Shown here: positions 52,361 to 60,842 of the stretch, piece after piece
Position numbering within the stretch: position 1 is the first letter of the stretch
How the letters are laid out: every line of letters begins with the position of its first letter
Assembly (NCBI RefSeq): GCF_015207755.1
Contig: NZ_JADEWH010000012.1
Span: forward strand, 104,492-168,491
Length of the DNA stretch: 64,000 nt
Source of the DNA: Nodularia sp. LEGE 06071
GTDB taxonomy: Bacteria; Cyanobacteriota; Cyanobacteriia; Cyanobacteriales; Nostocaceae
Reading direction: 5' to 3'
Program-made: the position numbers and the translations under genes
The notes under the pieces: model-generated
What the model was told of the DNA's origin: nothing
The model's input: the letters and a program-made list of their open reading frames with translations, nothing else
The model's database searches: none

Positions 52361-54001
52361 TTACAATCGACTGGGTTCTTTGGTGATTAATATCCAATCT
52401 CCAGCTTGATCAATCTGCTTGATTGATTGAAGTTGGAGTTCTTTGATCACATCTGCATTGATTAAGAAGTATGGTTGTCCAGTGTAGTGCCAATGATATT
52501 GCAGTTCGCTGACAGAAGCGGGAATAATGGTGCGATAGCGTAGCTTTCCGGAGGAAGCGCTATAAAAATCTAATGAGCTTCTATGGTAAGCAAAAGATGT
52601 ATAAATTTTCTTGACTTGTGGGTCTGCTTGCATGATCATCGCAGCCACTGGTTTGACTGGATAAGCCTCTTTTAATTCCCAAACCCAGTAGTTTGATCTC
52701 ATTAATAGCAACAGAGAAATATAACTTCCCCAAAGTAAAATCTTCAAGAATTGCCCATTACCTCGTTCTGCTAAAATAGCGGCTAAAGTCATAGTCAAAG
52801 CTACAGCCGCAAAAATCAGCTGTAAGTCGGTTTTCTGTATTGTCCCACTACTGAAGTAAATGCTACCAGCAGAAGCTACTACAGCCAGTATTGACAAACC
52901 ACCTACCCAAATACGGGGATAGGATGAGGTGATGGGCAGATGTTCTATTTCTGCTAACTGAGCGCCAAAAGCTAAGGCTAAACTAGGGTAAATTGGGAAC
53001 AAGTACCAAGGTAGTTTGATACTCATGAAGGAGATAATTAGTAAATAGACGAGACTCCATACCAGCAAGAGTTTCGCCCAGCTAAGGTTGCGATTTTCCC
53101 AAATTAAGCGTACAGTTTGGGGTAAAAAAATCAACCAAGGCCATGTCCATGTGAGAATTTCCATGACATAGTACCAAGGTGGTGCAGAATTTCTCTCAAT
53201 GGCTGTGCCGATTTTGCTTAAGGATTGATTGACAAGGCCAACTTGAGCAAAGCTGTCACCGTAGTGCAGCAGTTGGGCGCTATACCAAGCAGCTACAGGT
53301 AAAATGCCAATGAAGATGCCTATCCAGAAATAGTAACTGGTGAGCAATCTGGGTGTATCCCAAAACAAAAAGACAATGGCGATCGCACCTAATAATATAC
53401 CTAATAGCCCCTGAGTTAAACAAATCAACCCCAAGCCAATGCCAATACCGAGACAGTAACGTAAATCCCGGCGCGATCGCAACACGCACAACATCATGAT
53501 CATTAAAAAGCTCACCACTGCGCCATCTAAAATCGCTAATCTGCCATGACGCACCACCGGTAGCATTGTCAGATAAATCAAAGCACTATAAATAGCTGCC
53601 CAACGTTGACGAAATATCTCTCGACCAATAGAATACAGCAATGGTACGGAAATTGCAGTCAACATTGAGCTAGGTAAGCGGCTTGTCCATTCATTCACGC
53701 CTCCCAAAGAATAAGCCCCAGCAATCAGCCAATGGATTAAAGGTGGTTTGTGATGATACGGTTCACCGCCGAGGGTGGGGTAAAGCCATCGCATGGAACC
53801 TGCGGGAGCATTCCAAATTTCCCTAGCAACCTGCGCCACAGTACCTTCATCCCCATCTCGCAGAGGTACTCCCCCCAGATTGATACTAAACAGTAAGACT
53901 GCGGCGAACAGTAATACCATTAGCCATAACCAATCAATCCATTTATTCACCGGGCGATGCTGTTGTTCTAGATAGCCCCAAATAAAACTTCCTTCTGGCA
54001 T
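52361..54001 (-). CDS. GT39/ArnT-like membrane glycosyltransferase
   Basis: 546 residues with 11-12 hydrophobic segments and a C-terminal soluble part (~460-546). After the first helix comes 'LRDGDEGTVAQVAREIWN', the Asp-Glu active-site loop of the PMT/ArnT (GT-C) superfamily, and 'HHKPPLIHWLIAGAYSLGGV', where ArnT-type enzymes bind the lipid-phosphate sugar donor. It probably moves a sugar from a polyprenyl-phosphate carrier to a periplasmic acceptor; donor and acceptor unknown. ATG at 54001. Confidence 0.88.
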   Translation of the reverse strand: MPEGSFIWGYLEQQHRPVNKWIDWLWLMVLLFAAVLLFSINLGGVPLRDGDEGTVAQVAREIWNAPAGSMRWLYPTLGGEPYHHKPPLIHWLIAGAYSLGGVNEWTSRLPSSMLTAISVPLLYSIGREIFRQRWAAIYSALIYLTMLPVVRHGRLAILDGAVVSFLMIMMLCVLRSRRDLRYCLGIGIGLGLICLTQGLLGILLGAIAIVFLFWDTPRLLTSYYFWIGIFIGILPVAAWYSAQLLHYGDSFAQVGLVNQSLSKIGTAIERNSAPPWYYVMEILTWTWPWLIFLPQTVRLIWENRNLSWAKLLLVWSLVYLLIISFMSIKLPWYLFPIYPSLALAFGAQLAEIEHLPITSSYPRIWVGGLSILAVVASAGSIYFSSGTIQKTDLQLIFAAVALTMTLAAILAERGNGQFLKILLWGSYISLLLLMRSNYWVWELKEAYPVKPVAAMIMQADPQVKKIYTSFAYHRSSLDFYSASSGKLRYRTIIPASVSELQYHWHYTGQPYFLINADVIKELQLQSIKQIDQAGDWILITKEPSRL

Positions 54002-54253
54002 ATTCTCTGATCATCATTTTACTTGCTGGTTTGGTTACATAGAGACCAAAGTGCATCTCTGATGTTGTCAACCAGTAACAATATGTGTTTTGAACAGTTG
54101 CTAAGTTCCAACGTTAACTCAATTTTCTCTGGACAACGATAAATTTTTGGCAAAATTTCCCTAATTTTGTTCAAGTTATTTAACAATAATTAGTTAGTAA
54201 AAATGATACAAATAGTACCAATATAAATATGCTACCTGTTGAGGAACGCGCCA

Positions 54254-55855
54254 ATGAGTTTACCTTTTATTTTAGATATAACAATTGGTTTAATTTTTAT
54301 CTACTTAATTTTCAGCTTGTTAGCTTCCGAGATTCAGGAAATGATTACAACCATTTTACAATGGCGTGCAGTTCACCTCAAAAAATCCATTGAAATTCTG
54401 GTTGCAGGTGATGCAACAAATTCCGACAATCATAGTGTGATCAGCTTTGTCAATGACTTGTACAACCATCCTTTGATTAAAAGTGTCAACCAAGAATCAA
54501 AAGGATTTTTAACGAATTTACCTCGCCAGTTGGTTTGGTTCTTATCATCTCTTCCTGTAAAATTTTCCCTATCTGGAGAAAAAAGAACTAAAAGTATTTT
54601 TGGATATACTCAAGATAAAACAGCGGATAACAAAGATGACAAGAGCCAGTCAAATAATATAAAACACAGTGCGCCATCTTATATTCCGGCGGAGACTTTT
54701 GCTACAGCCTTCATGGAAACATTAGGCATACCAGTACTGGTTCATAAATTAACTGAATCAAGACTGATGAACTTTAAAGATGAGCAGTTACATGAAATTC
54801 AAGATATCTTATTGAAGTTTCATAACCAGGTAAATAATATAGATGACGAAGTAAGTAAATTTTCTGTGAATATCTACGATGAATTCACAGAAATAGTAGA
54901 GAATAATTTTGCCAAAATCATTGCAGATTTTCAAAACAAGAAAGCTGATTTACTGACAAGTATGAATCGCATGACACAAATTTTAGATAGATTCATCGCG
55001 CTTTTTCAAGAAAATATGCCCAATGAGTTTTTTGCTGGCAAAGCTTTACAAAAACTGATGTTTCTCAGACAAGATATGTTTAGCAACATTGAACAAACTA
55101 TCTTACTAAAAGGTTTGCGACCTCATATTAATGAAGTCGTTGAGTTAATCAATATAGGTAGTGATATTCATCAAGGATTAGTCAAGGAATTTTCTGATCA
55201 AAATACTGAAGCCTATAAAACATTTCAATATTTCCGGGAAAAACTGCAAGTATTCACCAAAAAATTACCCCCATCTGTAATCAACAATATGGCTACCTTA
55301 GCCAAGCGGGCTGAAACAAAAGCGACAACGACAGAGGAAGGAATTTATATATTACAACAGGAGCTAGAGCAGACCTTTGACAAATCAATGGCGCGAGCTG
55401 CTGGGGTCTATAAACGAAATGCTAAAGGTGTGGCGCTGTTAATTGGCTTTAGCATTGCAGTGCTGGCTAATGCTGATGCATTTCATATCGTGAGCCGATT
55501 ATCAAAAGATGCTTCTGTCCGGATTGCCATTATTAATAATGTTGGACAAATTGTGCAGAATAAGAATATTGATTCGTCGGAAAATTTAGCTAATCTTAAA
55601 AAACAAACTGAACAAGTTTTAGCAGATATTGCCTTACCAATTGGTTGGACTGCGATTAATTTAGAACAGCAAATTGATTGGCATCCAACTAAGTTATATG
55701 ATTTTTCTATCTGGAAATTTTTAACGATGATTTTCGGTTGGTTTGTCAGTGGTGTGGCGATTTCGATGGGTGCGCCTTTTTGGTTTGATTTACTGGGTAA
55801 AGTTGTGAATGTGCGGAATACAGGAAAAGCACCGACATCTGCGCCTAAAAAATAA
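54254..55855 (+). CDS. Large hypothetical membrane protein
   Basis: ~533 residues from ATG 54254 (the frame opens at TTG 54239). Hydrophobic helix at ~5-22 ('LDITIGLIFIYLIFSLLASE'), long polar/coiled middle, then helices near 390-410 ('GVALLIGFSIAVLANADAFH') and 490-515. 'SYIPAETFATAFMETLG' (~150-170) is the most distinctive motif and occurs, as I recall, in a family of uncharacterised bacterial proteins of this layout. The C-terminal helix pair with 'IGWTAINLEQQIDW' between suggests a periplasmic loop. Function unknown. Its 3' end overlaps the recombinase-like gene by 11 bases, tail to tail. Confidence 0.75.
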   Translation: MSLPFILDITIGLIFIYLIFSLLASEIQEMITTILQWRAVHLKKSIEILVAGDATNSDNHSVISFVNDLYNHPLIKSVNQESKGFLTNLPRQLVWFLSSLPVKFSLSGEKRTKSIFGYTQDKTADNKDDKSQSNNIKHSAPSYIPAETFATAFMETLGIPVLVHKLTESRLMNFKDEQLHEIQDILLKFHNQVNNIDDEVSKFSVNIYDEFTEIVENNFAKIIADFQNKKADLLTSMNRMTQILDRFIALFQENMPNEFFAGKALQKLMFLRQDMFSNIEQTILLKGLRPHINEVVELINIGSDIHQGLVKEFSDQNTEAYKTFQYFREKLQVFTKKLPPSVINNMATLAKRAETKATTTEEGIYILQQELEQTFDKSMARAAGVYKRNAKGVALLIGFSIAVLANADAFHIVSRLSKDASVRIAIINNVGQIVQNKNIDSSENLANLKKQTEQVLADIALPIGWTAINLEQQIDWHPTKLYDFSIWKFLTMIFGWFVSGVAISMGAPFWFDLLGKVVNVRNTGKAPTSAPKK

Positions 55856-57137
55856 AAATTATCCGTAACTCCCAGGCTTTTTCTTGGCGAATGATTTCAA
55901 TTTGTTTGATAAATTCTCGCAAGTAAAATCTTCTTTCGGCTTCTGATAAGTCGAACCAAAATTGGGGAATGGACACAGCTTGAGCGACAGAACGCAAGTT
56001 GACTGGGGGAAGTGTCGCTAGTTTGGCTTGGAGTTGAGAAATTTCTGTGCGGAGTTTGTAAGCCCTTAATTTAGCGGTTTCATCGTCCAAAATCCCGGTT
56101 TCGACTAAAGCGGGTAATTGCTGGAGGATTTCTTGCTGACGTGCGATCGCTTGCCCTAAACTGTTCTTAATGGTATCCAACTGCGGAAAATCCATTCCGG
56201 CTACAGCCAGGGGTAAGTCACGGCAAATAATTTGAATTGTCTGTTCTAATACATCCTGGTAGGGAATCGCCCGACATTTGGGATGTTGAGTACAGCTAAT
56301 TGGACGTAAATAAAGATACTCTTTATCTTGGTAGGGCTGGCTGACACGGGTAACTGTTGTATGTGACTGACACTGACTACAAATCACCAACCCAGCTAAA
56401 GAACGTGGTGCGCTCGCAGTTCGAGATGGTAAACGACTGTTACGCCGTAAAATTCGGTCAATTTGAGCCGCTTCTTCTCTGGATATGATGGGGATATGGG
56501 TATCAGAGATAATTTGATTATGGTGATAAGCTGTATCACCGCGATAAACGGGATTAGTCAGCCAGCGTCTTCCGGTAGTCACAGAAATTTTCTTCCCATA
56601 TTTTTTCGCCAAGTAACGCACTGCGCCGCGCAGGGAAGCATAAAGTAAGAAGTGTTCAAAAAAATCTTTAACTACTGGTGAGGTACTGCGATCAATAGTA
56701 TATTTTTCCTGACTACGACGATAGCCATAGGGAGCTTTACCAGGAGGCGGTGAGGCTTGCAGACGGTTGTAGGCGTGTGCTTGGCGGATACTGCGGCTAT
56801 GCTGCTGACGTTGGATTTCCTGGAGTAATTTCCACAAATCAGAACCAAGAAGAGAATTTTCTGAAGTGTAGGGTTGTTCGGTGGCTATGATGATTATCCC
56901 CATTGCTTCGAGTTCATGCAAGCGATCGCTCACTTGGTCTAAACTCTCTCCCAATTCTTCCAAACGATGGATAAGCAGATAATCTGCTGGTTCAGTTTTA
57001 CAGTCCGTGATTAATTTCTGTAACTGCGTTCTGTTACCCAAATCTTGATAAACTCGATCCACCTCCCATCCCCAATCATTGACATCAGCAGAAGGTTCTA
57101 GTAAAGGATTACTGTAAGCATAAGCAATAATTTTCAT
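55845..57137 (-). CDS. Serine-recombinase-fold protein lacking the usual catalytic residues (XisF-like)
   Basis: 430 residues from ATG 57137 ('MKIIAYAYSNPLLE'); the frame extends 29 codons upstream, overlapping the VOC gene, and that part looks untranslated. Resolvase-like domain (~1-125), recombinase domain ('PPPGKAPYGYRR', 'VTTGRRWLTNPVYRGD'), zinc ribbon ('VICSQC' ... 'ISCTQHPKC') and C-terminal coiled coil. By eye alignment with gamma-delta resolvase ('YARVS', 'LDRLGR'), Arg8 is Tyr, Ser10 is Asn (Ser9 is adjacent), and Arg68/Arg71 are Glu ('LEELGE'). So strand exchange by the normal chemistry is doubtful. The family seems conserved in cyanobacteria as a chromosomal gene, and a DNA-binding role is possible. 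Confidence 0.8.
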   Translation of the reverse strand: MKIIAYAYSNPLLEPSADVNDWGWEVDRVYQDLGNRTQLQKLITDCKTEPADYLLIHRLEELGESLDQVSDRLHELEAMGIIIIATEQPYTSENSLLGSDLWKLLQEIQRQQHSRSIRQAHAYNRLQASPPPGKAPYGYRRSQEKYTIDRSTSPVVKDFFEHFLLYASLRGAVRYLAKKYGKKISVTTGRRWLTNPVYRGDTAYHHNQIISDTHIPIISREEAAQIDRILRRNSRLPSRTASAPRSLAGLVICSQCQSHTTVTRVSQPYQDKEYLYLRPISCTQHPKCRAIPYQDVLEQTIQIICRDLPLAVAGMDFPQLDTIKNSLGQAIARQQEILQQLPALVETGILDDETAKLRAYKLRTEISQLQAKLATLPPVNLRSVAQAVSIPQFWFDLSEAERRFYLREFIKQIEIIRQEKAWELRIIFIF

Positions 57138-57153
57138 AACCCCACTCCCCACA

Positions 57154-57513
57154 TCACTGCTGACTGAGTTCGATAATATTCCCATCTGGGTCTTGAGTGA
57201 AGAGAGCGGCGCGACCAGAAGCACTCACTTGAATGGGATAATTTTGATTGAGTAACTCTTGTTTAGCAACATCCAAATCAGCCACAGAAAAAGCAATGTG
57301 AGGATTGCGTCCCCATTTTTCCTGCGGGTTATCTGTGGGGACAGTAGTTGCAACTATCAGGTGGAGTTGATAGTTACCCACTTGATACCATGCACCGGGG
57401 TATTTGAGGGTACGATCTATTTTAGATAATCCCAACACCTGACCATAAAAATTTTCGGATTTTGCTAAGTCAGTCACGAGAATGGCTGTATGGAGAGACT
57501 GGTTAATCTGCAT
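57154..57513 (-). CDS. VOC-family (glyoxalase-like) protein
   Basis: 119 residues from ATG 57513, giving 'MQINQSLHTAILVTDLAKSE'; further upstream codons (to 57597) are unlikely to be used. Two beta-alpha-beta-beta-beta modules: 'AILVTDLAKSENFYGQVLGL' and 'HIAFSVADLDVAKQELLNQ'. Likely metal ligands are His in the first strand and in 'NPHIAF', and Glu in 'GNIIELSQ' at the end. Such proteins include lactoylglutathione lyases, fosfomycin-resistance enzymes and dioxygenases; substrate unknown. It ends 16 bases before the recombinase-like gene and may be co-transcribed with it. Confidence 0.85.
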   Translation of the reverse strand: MQINQSLHTAILVTDLAKSENFYGQVLGLSKIDRTLKYPGAWYQVGNYQLHLIVATTVPTDNPQEKWGRNPHIAFSVADLDVAKQELLNQNYPIQVSASGRAALFTQDPDGNIIELSQQ

Positions 57514-57872
57514 TGTGTATCTGCTCAACATAAAATCCACAGGATATATAGCAATCCTATCTGATTTGCTTGACACCGCGAGGCTCAGATCCCCCACATA
57601 TTGAAGATGTCGGGGATCTATTTATCACATTTACCCTATGATATTTCGGAAATTAAAAAACATCTCCTAAACTCAGCCATTGGAAATTCTTAATCCTGAC
57701 TTGCGATAGAGTTAAACACCCAAAATTGCAGTTGAATGGAAAGTGTTATCTCTCACCAATCAACTGACTAGAGATAACCCGTTTTTATTTGTTTAATAAA
57801 TTAGTTGCAGCCACATTTCAGCTAGCAGCTAGGATTTCATCAAGATTTAACATCCCAGAGGTCAAAAAGAAG
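57514..57872. other. Divergent intergenic region with hairpin
   Basis: Contains promoters for the VOC gene (left) and DUF4383 gene (right). A stem GTTATCTC / GAGATAAC (57747-57780) followed by CCGTTTTTATTT lies just ahead of the DUF4383 gene: a terminator or leader hairpin. The DUF4383 frame opens at TTG 57789, right after the hairpin, which argues that the internal ATG 57873 is the true start. Confidence 0.5.
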
Positions 57873-58352
57873 ATGGAAAACGTCAACTTGGCGAAAATGA
57901 CAGAGCGTTACTGCGCTTTGAGCATCGGTGTAATTTATTTGCTTTTAGGTTTAGCTGGATTTGTCCCTGCTTTAGTTTCATTACCAGGGACAAGCGCATC
58001 TTATATCCCGGCGGATGTAGCTCCTAACGCCTATGCTGCGGGATTTGGTTTGATATTTGGGGTAATTCCCACTAATTTCTTGCATAACCTTGTACGTTGC
58101 GCTGTGGGATTTTGGGGAATTGCTTCCTACAACAATGCTAACAGCGCTCGCATATTCAATCGTGTTTTTGCTATTACTTATGCGGTACTAGCGATTATGG
58201 GATTTTTACCCTTTGCTAAGTCATTTTTCGGCTTAATGCCTATTTTTGGAATTAATGTTTGGCTGAATGCCATAGCTGCGATTGCGGCTGGCTATTATGG
58301 TATTGTCATCCCTGCAAAAATTATGGGTGTTAATGTATCCCAAAACGTCTAA
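57873..58352 (+). CDS. DUF4383-type small membrane protein
   Basis: ~159 residues, four predicted helices: 'CALSIGVIYLLLGLAGFVP', a second around 'LIFGVIPTNFLHNLVRCAVG', a third 'ITYAVLAIMGFLPF' and a fourth 'WLNAIAAIAAGYYGIVIPA'. The 'NFLHNLVRCAVGFWGI' motif is typical of DUF4383 (uncharacterised). Start chosen at ATG 57873, preceded by AAAGAAG; an in-frame TTG at 57789 would add 28 residues. A terminator follows at 58359. Confidence 0.8.
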   Translation: MENVNLAKMTERYCALSIGVIYLLLGLAGFVPALVSLPGTSASYIPADVAPNAYAAGFGLIFGVIPTNFLHNLVRCAVGFWGIASYNNANSARIFNRVFAITYAVLAIMGFLPFAKSFFGLMPIFGINVWLNAIAAIAAGYYGIVIPAKIMGVNVSQNV

Positions 58353-58358
58353 TTGAAG

Positions 58359-58395
58359 GCTCCAGAATAGTAATAGCGCTTTTGGAGCATTTTTC
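58359..58395 (+). terminator. Intrinsic terminator after the DUF4383 gene
   Basis: Stem GCTCCAGAA / TTTTGGAGC (one G-U pair) with a 12-base loop, followed by ATTTTTC. It begins 7 bases after the stop codon. Confidence 0.75.
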
Positions 58396-58564
58396 TGGTT
58401 AATAATGGGAAAAATTGAGGTGAGCGATTAATCTCTTGGCAAATCTTTCCGCAAATGCGCTGAGATTTTTGTGTTCCAATTTATAAATCCAGCATAAATA
58501 CGGTTACGCTAATTTGTACTTCTAAGCAAAACTGCAATTATCGAGTTTAATTAGGGTGCATTTA

Positions 58565-58810
58565 ATGAACAACCCTGCAAATACCGTTATCCGAGTTAAT
58601 TGGAACAGAGCCAAAGAAGTTGCACTGGAGTGGGAGCGAGCCTCACTGACTGATATCAATGCTTATTGTTTAGAGATTTTGCAAGAGATCGGATGTTCCA
58701 ATACTGAACTTCCAGTCAACTTACTAACTCGTGAACAGCAGCTAAATTTTATCGCCGGCTTTGCATCTTTTGCTTTTGGGGAGGTACAAAATGTCCAACG
58801 CGTTAATTGA
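58565..58810 (+). CDS. Small hypothetical protein
   Basis: 81 residues from ATG 58565 (GTG 58556 also in frame). 'VIRVNWNRAKEVALEWERA' at the start and 'LTREQQLNFIAGFASFAFGE' near the end; helical, no signal or helix anchor. Not recognised. It overlaps the next gene by 20 bases, so the pair is translated together. Confidence 0.6.
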   Translation: MNNPANTVIRVNWNRAKEVALEWERASLTDINAYCLEILQEIGCSNTELPVNLLTREQQLNFIAGFASFAFGEVQNVQRVN

Positions 58811-59048
58811 AAATAGCTGGGATGAATTAGAATGGGCGGAAGAAACTGCTTTTCCGGCTACAGATGATCAATTGCTGATTTTAACCCAAAAACTTTCAGA
58901 ATTGGAAATTCCCATCAAGGTTTTCTTGCAAGCAGTATCTATAGCTGCTTATGACTGTGTATCAGCTTTTCGCTACGCCGATAAATATTTGACTCTTTTC
59001 CAGAATCAGTACAAACGTAAAAATTTCAGTGATTTTGAAAACAATTAA
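58791..59048 (+). CDS. Small hypothetical protein
   Basis: 85 residues from ATG 58791 (preceded by GGGGAGGTAC, a good ribosome-binding site, which decides the start over an upstream TTG). Acidic and helical: 'WDELEWAEETAFPATDDQLL', then 'IPIKVFLQAVSIAAYDCVSA'. Not recognised. Coupled to the preceding small gene by a 20-base overlap. Confidence 0.65.
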   Translation: MSNALIENSWDELEWAEETAFPATDDQLLILTQKLSELEIPIKVFLQAVSIAAYDCVSAFRYADKYLTLFQNQYKRKNFSDFENN

Positions 59049-59205
59049 TTAACTTGCTTTCACTAGCATAGCCTGGCCCTTCTACCCTAACCGTGAGAAG
59101 GGCTTGTTTTTTAGCAACTATGACTAATTGAAACCACAGATAGAAGAAAATACTGACAATATTCAGTAATGTGAGGCTAGTGACTCGAATATCAGGAAAA
59201 TACCA

Positions 59206-59925
59206 GTGGTTCCAATTAAAGATAATAATCCTACACAAATCACGCCTTATGTAACTTATGGATTGATTGCAGTCAATGTCTTGGCTTTTCTTTATGAAGC
59301 CAGTCTTCCTCCCCAAGCATTAAATCAGTTCTTTCATCTGGCGGCTGTGATTCCCCAAGAACTCACCTTAAGTTTTTCTGGCATCTCTGTCAATCAGCCA
59401 GTACCAGAATGGGCTACTTTGATTACTGCACAATTTTTGCATGGCGGTTTTTTACATCTAGCGGGGAATATGTTGTTTCTCTGGGTGTTTGGGAACAATA
59501 TTGAAGAAAAATTAGGCCGTGCTAAATATTTACTGTTCTATTTATCTTGCGGTGCCTTGGCATCCTTGGCACAATGGTTCTTTGCTCAAGATTCTACCAT
59601 TCCTTCTTTAGGCGCAAGTGGTGCGATCGCTGGCGTTATGGGAGCATATATACTACGGTTTCCCCAAGTCGAAATTCTCGGTGTAGTACCTTTAGGATTT
59701 TTCTTCCCCTCTTTTCGGGTTCCAGCATATTTCTTTTTGGGCTTCTGGTTTATCCAACAAGCTTTTTACGGACTAGCCAGTCTAGAAGCGCCTACAAATA
59801 TCGGTATGGAAGGCGGCGGTATTGCCTATTGGGCCCATGCAGGCGGTTTTGTATTTGGCGCAGTTCTGGGGCCGCTGCTGGGTTTATTTAGCGACAAATC
59901 CAATGAAGAATCTTTATCTGGGTAA
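59206..59925 (+). CDS. Rhomboid intramembrane serine protease (copy 1)
   Basis: 239 residues, six or seven helices. The catalytic dyad is visible: Ser in 'LGASGAIAGVMGAY' and His in 'YWAHAGGFVFGAVLG'; 'FLHGGFLHLAGNMLFLWVFG' carries the conserved His and Asn of the oxyanion region. It cleaves membrane-spanning substrates within the bilayer; substrates unknown. The best start is GTG 59206, which matches the N-terminus of the paralogue downstream ('NPT.ITPY.TYGLI'). No ATG lies nearby in frame. Confidence 0.93.
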   Translation: MVPIKDNNPTQITPYVTYGLIAVNVLAFLYEASLPPQALNQFFHLAAVIPQELTLSFSGISVNQPVPEWATLITAQFLHGGFLHLAGNMLFLWVFGNNIEEKLGRAKYLLFYLSCGALASLAQWFFAQDSTIPSLGASGAIAGVMGAYILRFPQVEILGVVPLGFFFPSFRVPAYFFLGFWFIQQAFYGLASLEAPTNIGMEGGGIAYWAHAGGFVFGAVLGPLLGLFSDKSNEESLSG

Positions 59926-59999
59926 GTTGGCAAAATCTCATCATCGGCTGTCAGCAACACAGGCTATATTGCAATTAATCGATAATTAGGAAAAACACC

Positions 60000-60671
60000 T
60001 TGTTTCCCCTCCATGATGAAAACCCAACGGGAATCACCCCATATTTTACATACGGGTTGATTGGTTTGAATATTGTAGTCTTTCTTCATCAAGAGAGTCT
60101 ATCAAGTGAACAATTAGAGCAATTCTTCCAGATGTATGCGGTAATACCACGAGAGTTAACCAATAACTTTGCCGAAGAGTGGACGACTTTATTTACGTCA
60201 CAATTCTTACACGGTGGTTGGTGGCATCTGATCTCAAATATGGTGTTTCTCTGGGTTTTTGGTAACAATGTTGAAGACCGGATGGGTCATTTCAAGTATG
60301 TAATTTTTTATCTCGCCTGCGGTGCTTTAGCCGCCTTGTCCCAGTGGTTTATTGGCATGGATTCCTCTATTCCTTCTTTAGGAGCTAGTGGTGCAATTGC
60401 TGGGGTTCTCGGTGCATATGTGATCCGTTTCCCAAAATCTAGAATTTTAAGCTTAGTCTTTTTGGGTTTTTTCGTCACCACAATTAGGATTCCAGCAGTT
60501 ATTCTCATCGGAATTTTCGTGGTTCAGAATGTGATATCGGGTCTTCTCAGCCTGCAAGCTGCTGCTAATATGAGTGTGGAAACAGGCGGAGTTGCTTACT
60601 GGGCGCACATCGGCGGCTTTGCTTTTGGAATCATTCTTGCGCCATTATTCGGGTTATTTCGGCGCGATTAG
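60000..60671 (+). CDS. Rhomboid intramembrane serine protease (copy 2)
   Basis: 223 residues, paralogue of the protein encoded 75 bases upstream. Catalytic Ser in 'LGASGAIAGVLGAY', His in 'YWAHIGGFAFGIILA', and 'FLHGGWWHLISNMVFLWVFG'. It begins with TTG at 60000 ('MFPLHDENPTGITPYFTYGL'), the only start that fits the paralogue, so both tandem rhomboids use non-ATG starts. It lacks the ~10-residue loop 'SGISVNQPVP' of copy 1. The duplication is old (many changes), so the substrates may differ. Confidence 0.93.
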   Translation: MFPLHDENPTGITPYFTYGLIGLNIVVFLHQESLSSEQLEQFFQMYAVIPRELTNNFAEEWTTLFTSQFLHGGWWHLISNMVFLWVFGNNVEDRMGHFKYVIFYLACGALAALSQWFIGMDSSIPSLGASGAIAGVLGAYVIRFPKSRILSLVFLGFFVTTIRIPAVILIGIFVVQNVISGLLSLQAAANMSVETGGVAYWAHIGGFAFGIILAPLFGLFRRD

Positions 60672-60842
60672 TACCGCAGGGCAGAAGAGGAAAGGGTGCA
60701 GGGGGCAGAGGAGAAAAGGAACGGTTGTTAAGTCGCGAAAGTGTAAAGTAATTTCCAACTCCCCCCCGCTCCCTGCTCCCTGCTCCCCTGCTTCTTTAAT
60801 CCCCTCGCTCCCTTCTCCCCTGCCTCTTCTTTGACTATTGGC
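60672..60842. repeat. Purine/pyrimidine-rich repeats
   Basis: AGGGTGCAGGGGGCAGAGG on the left and CTCCCTGCTCCCTGCTCCCC on the right form an imperfect inverted repeat between the convergent rhomboid and polysaccharide-copolymerase genes. This is a common low-complexity spacer in filamentous cyanobacteria. Confidence 0.6.
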
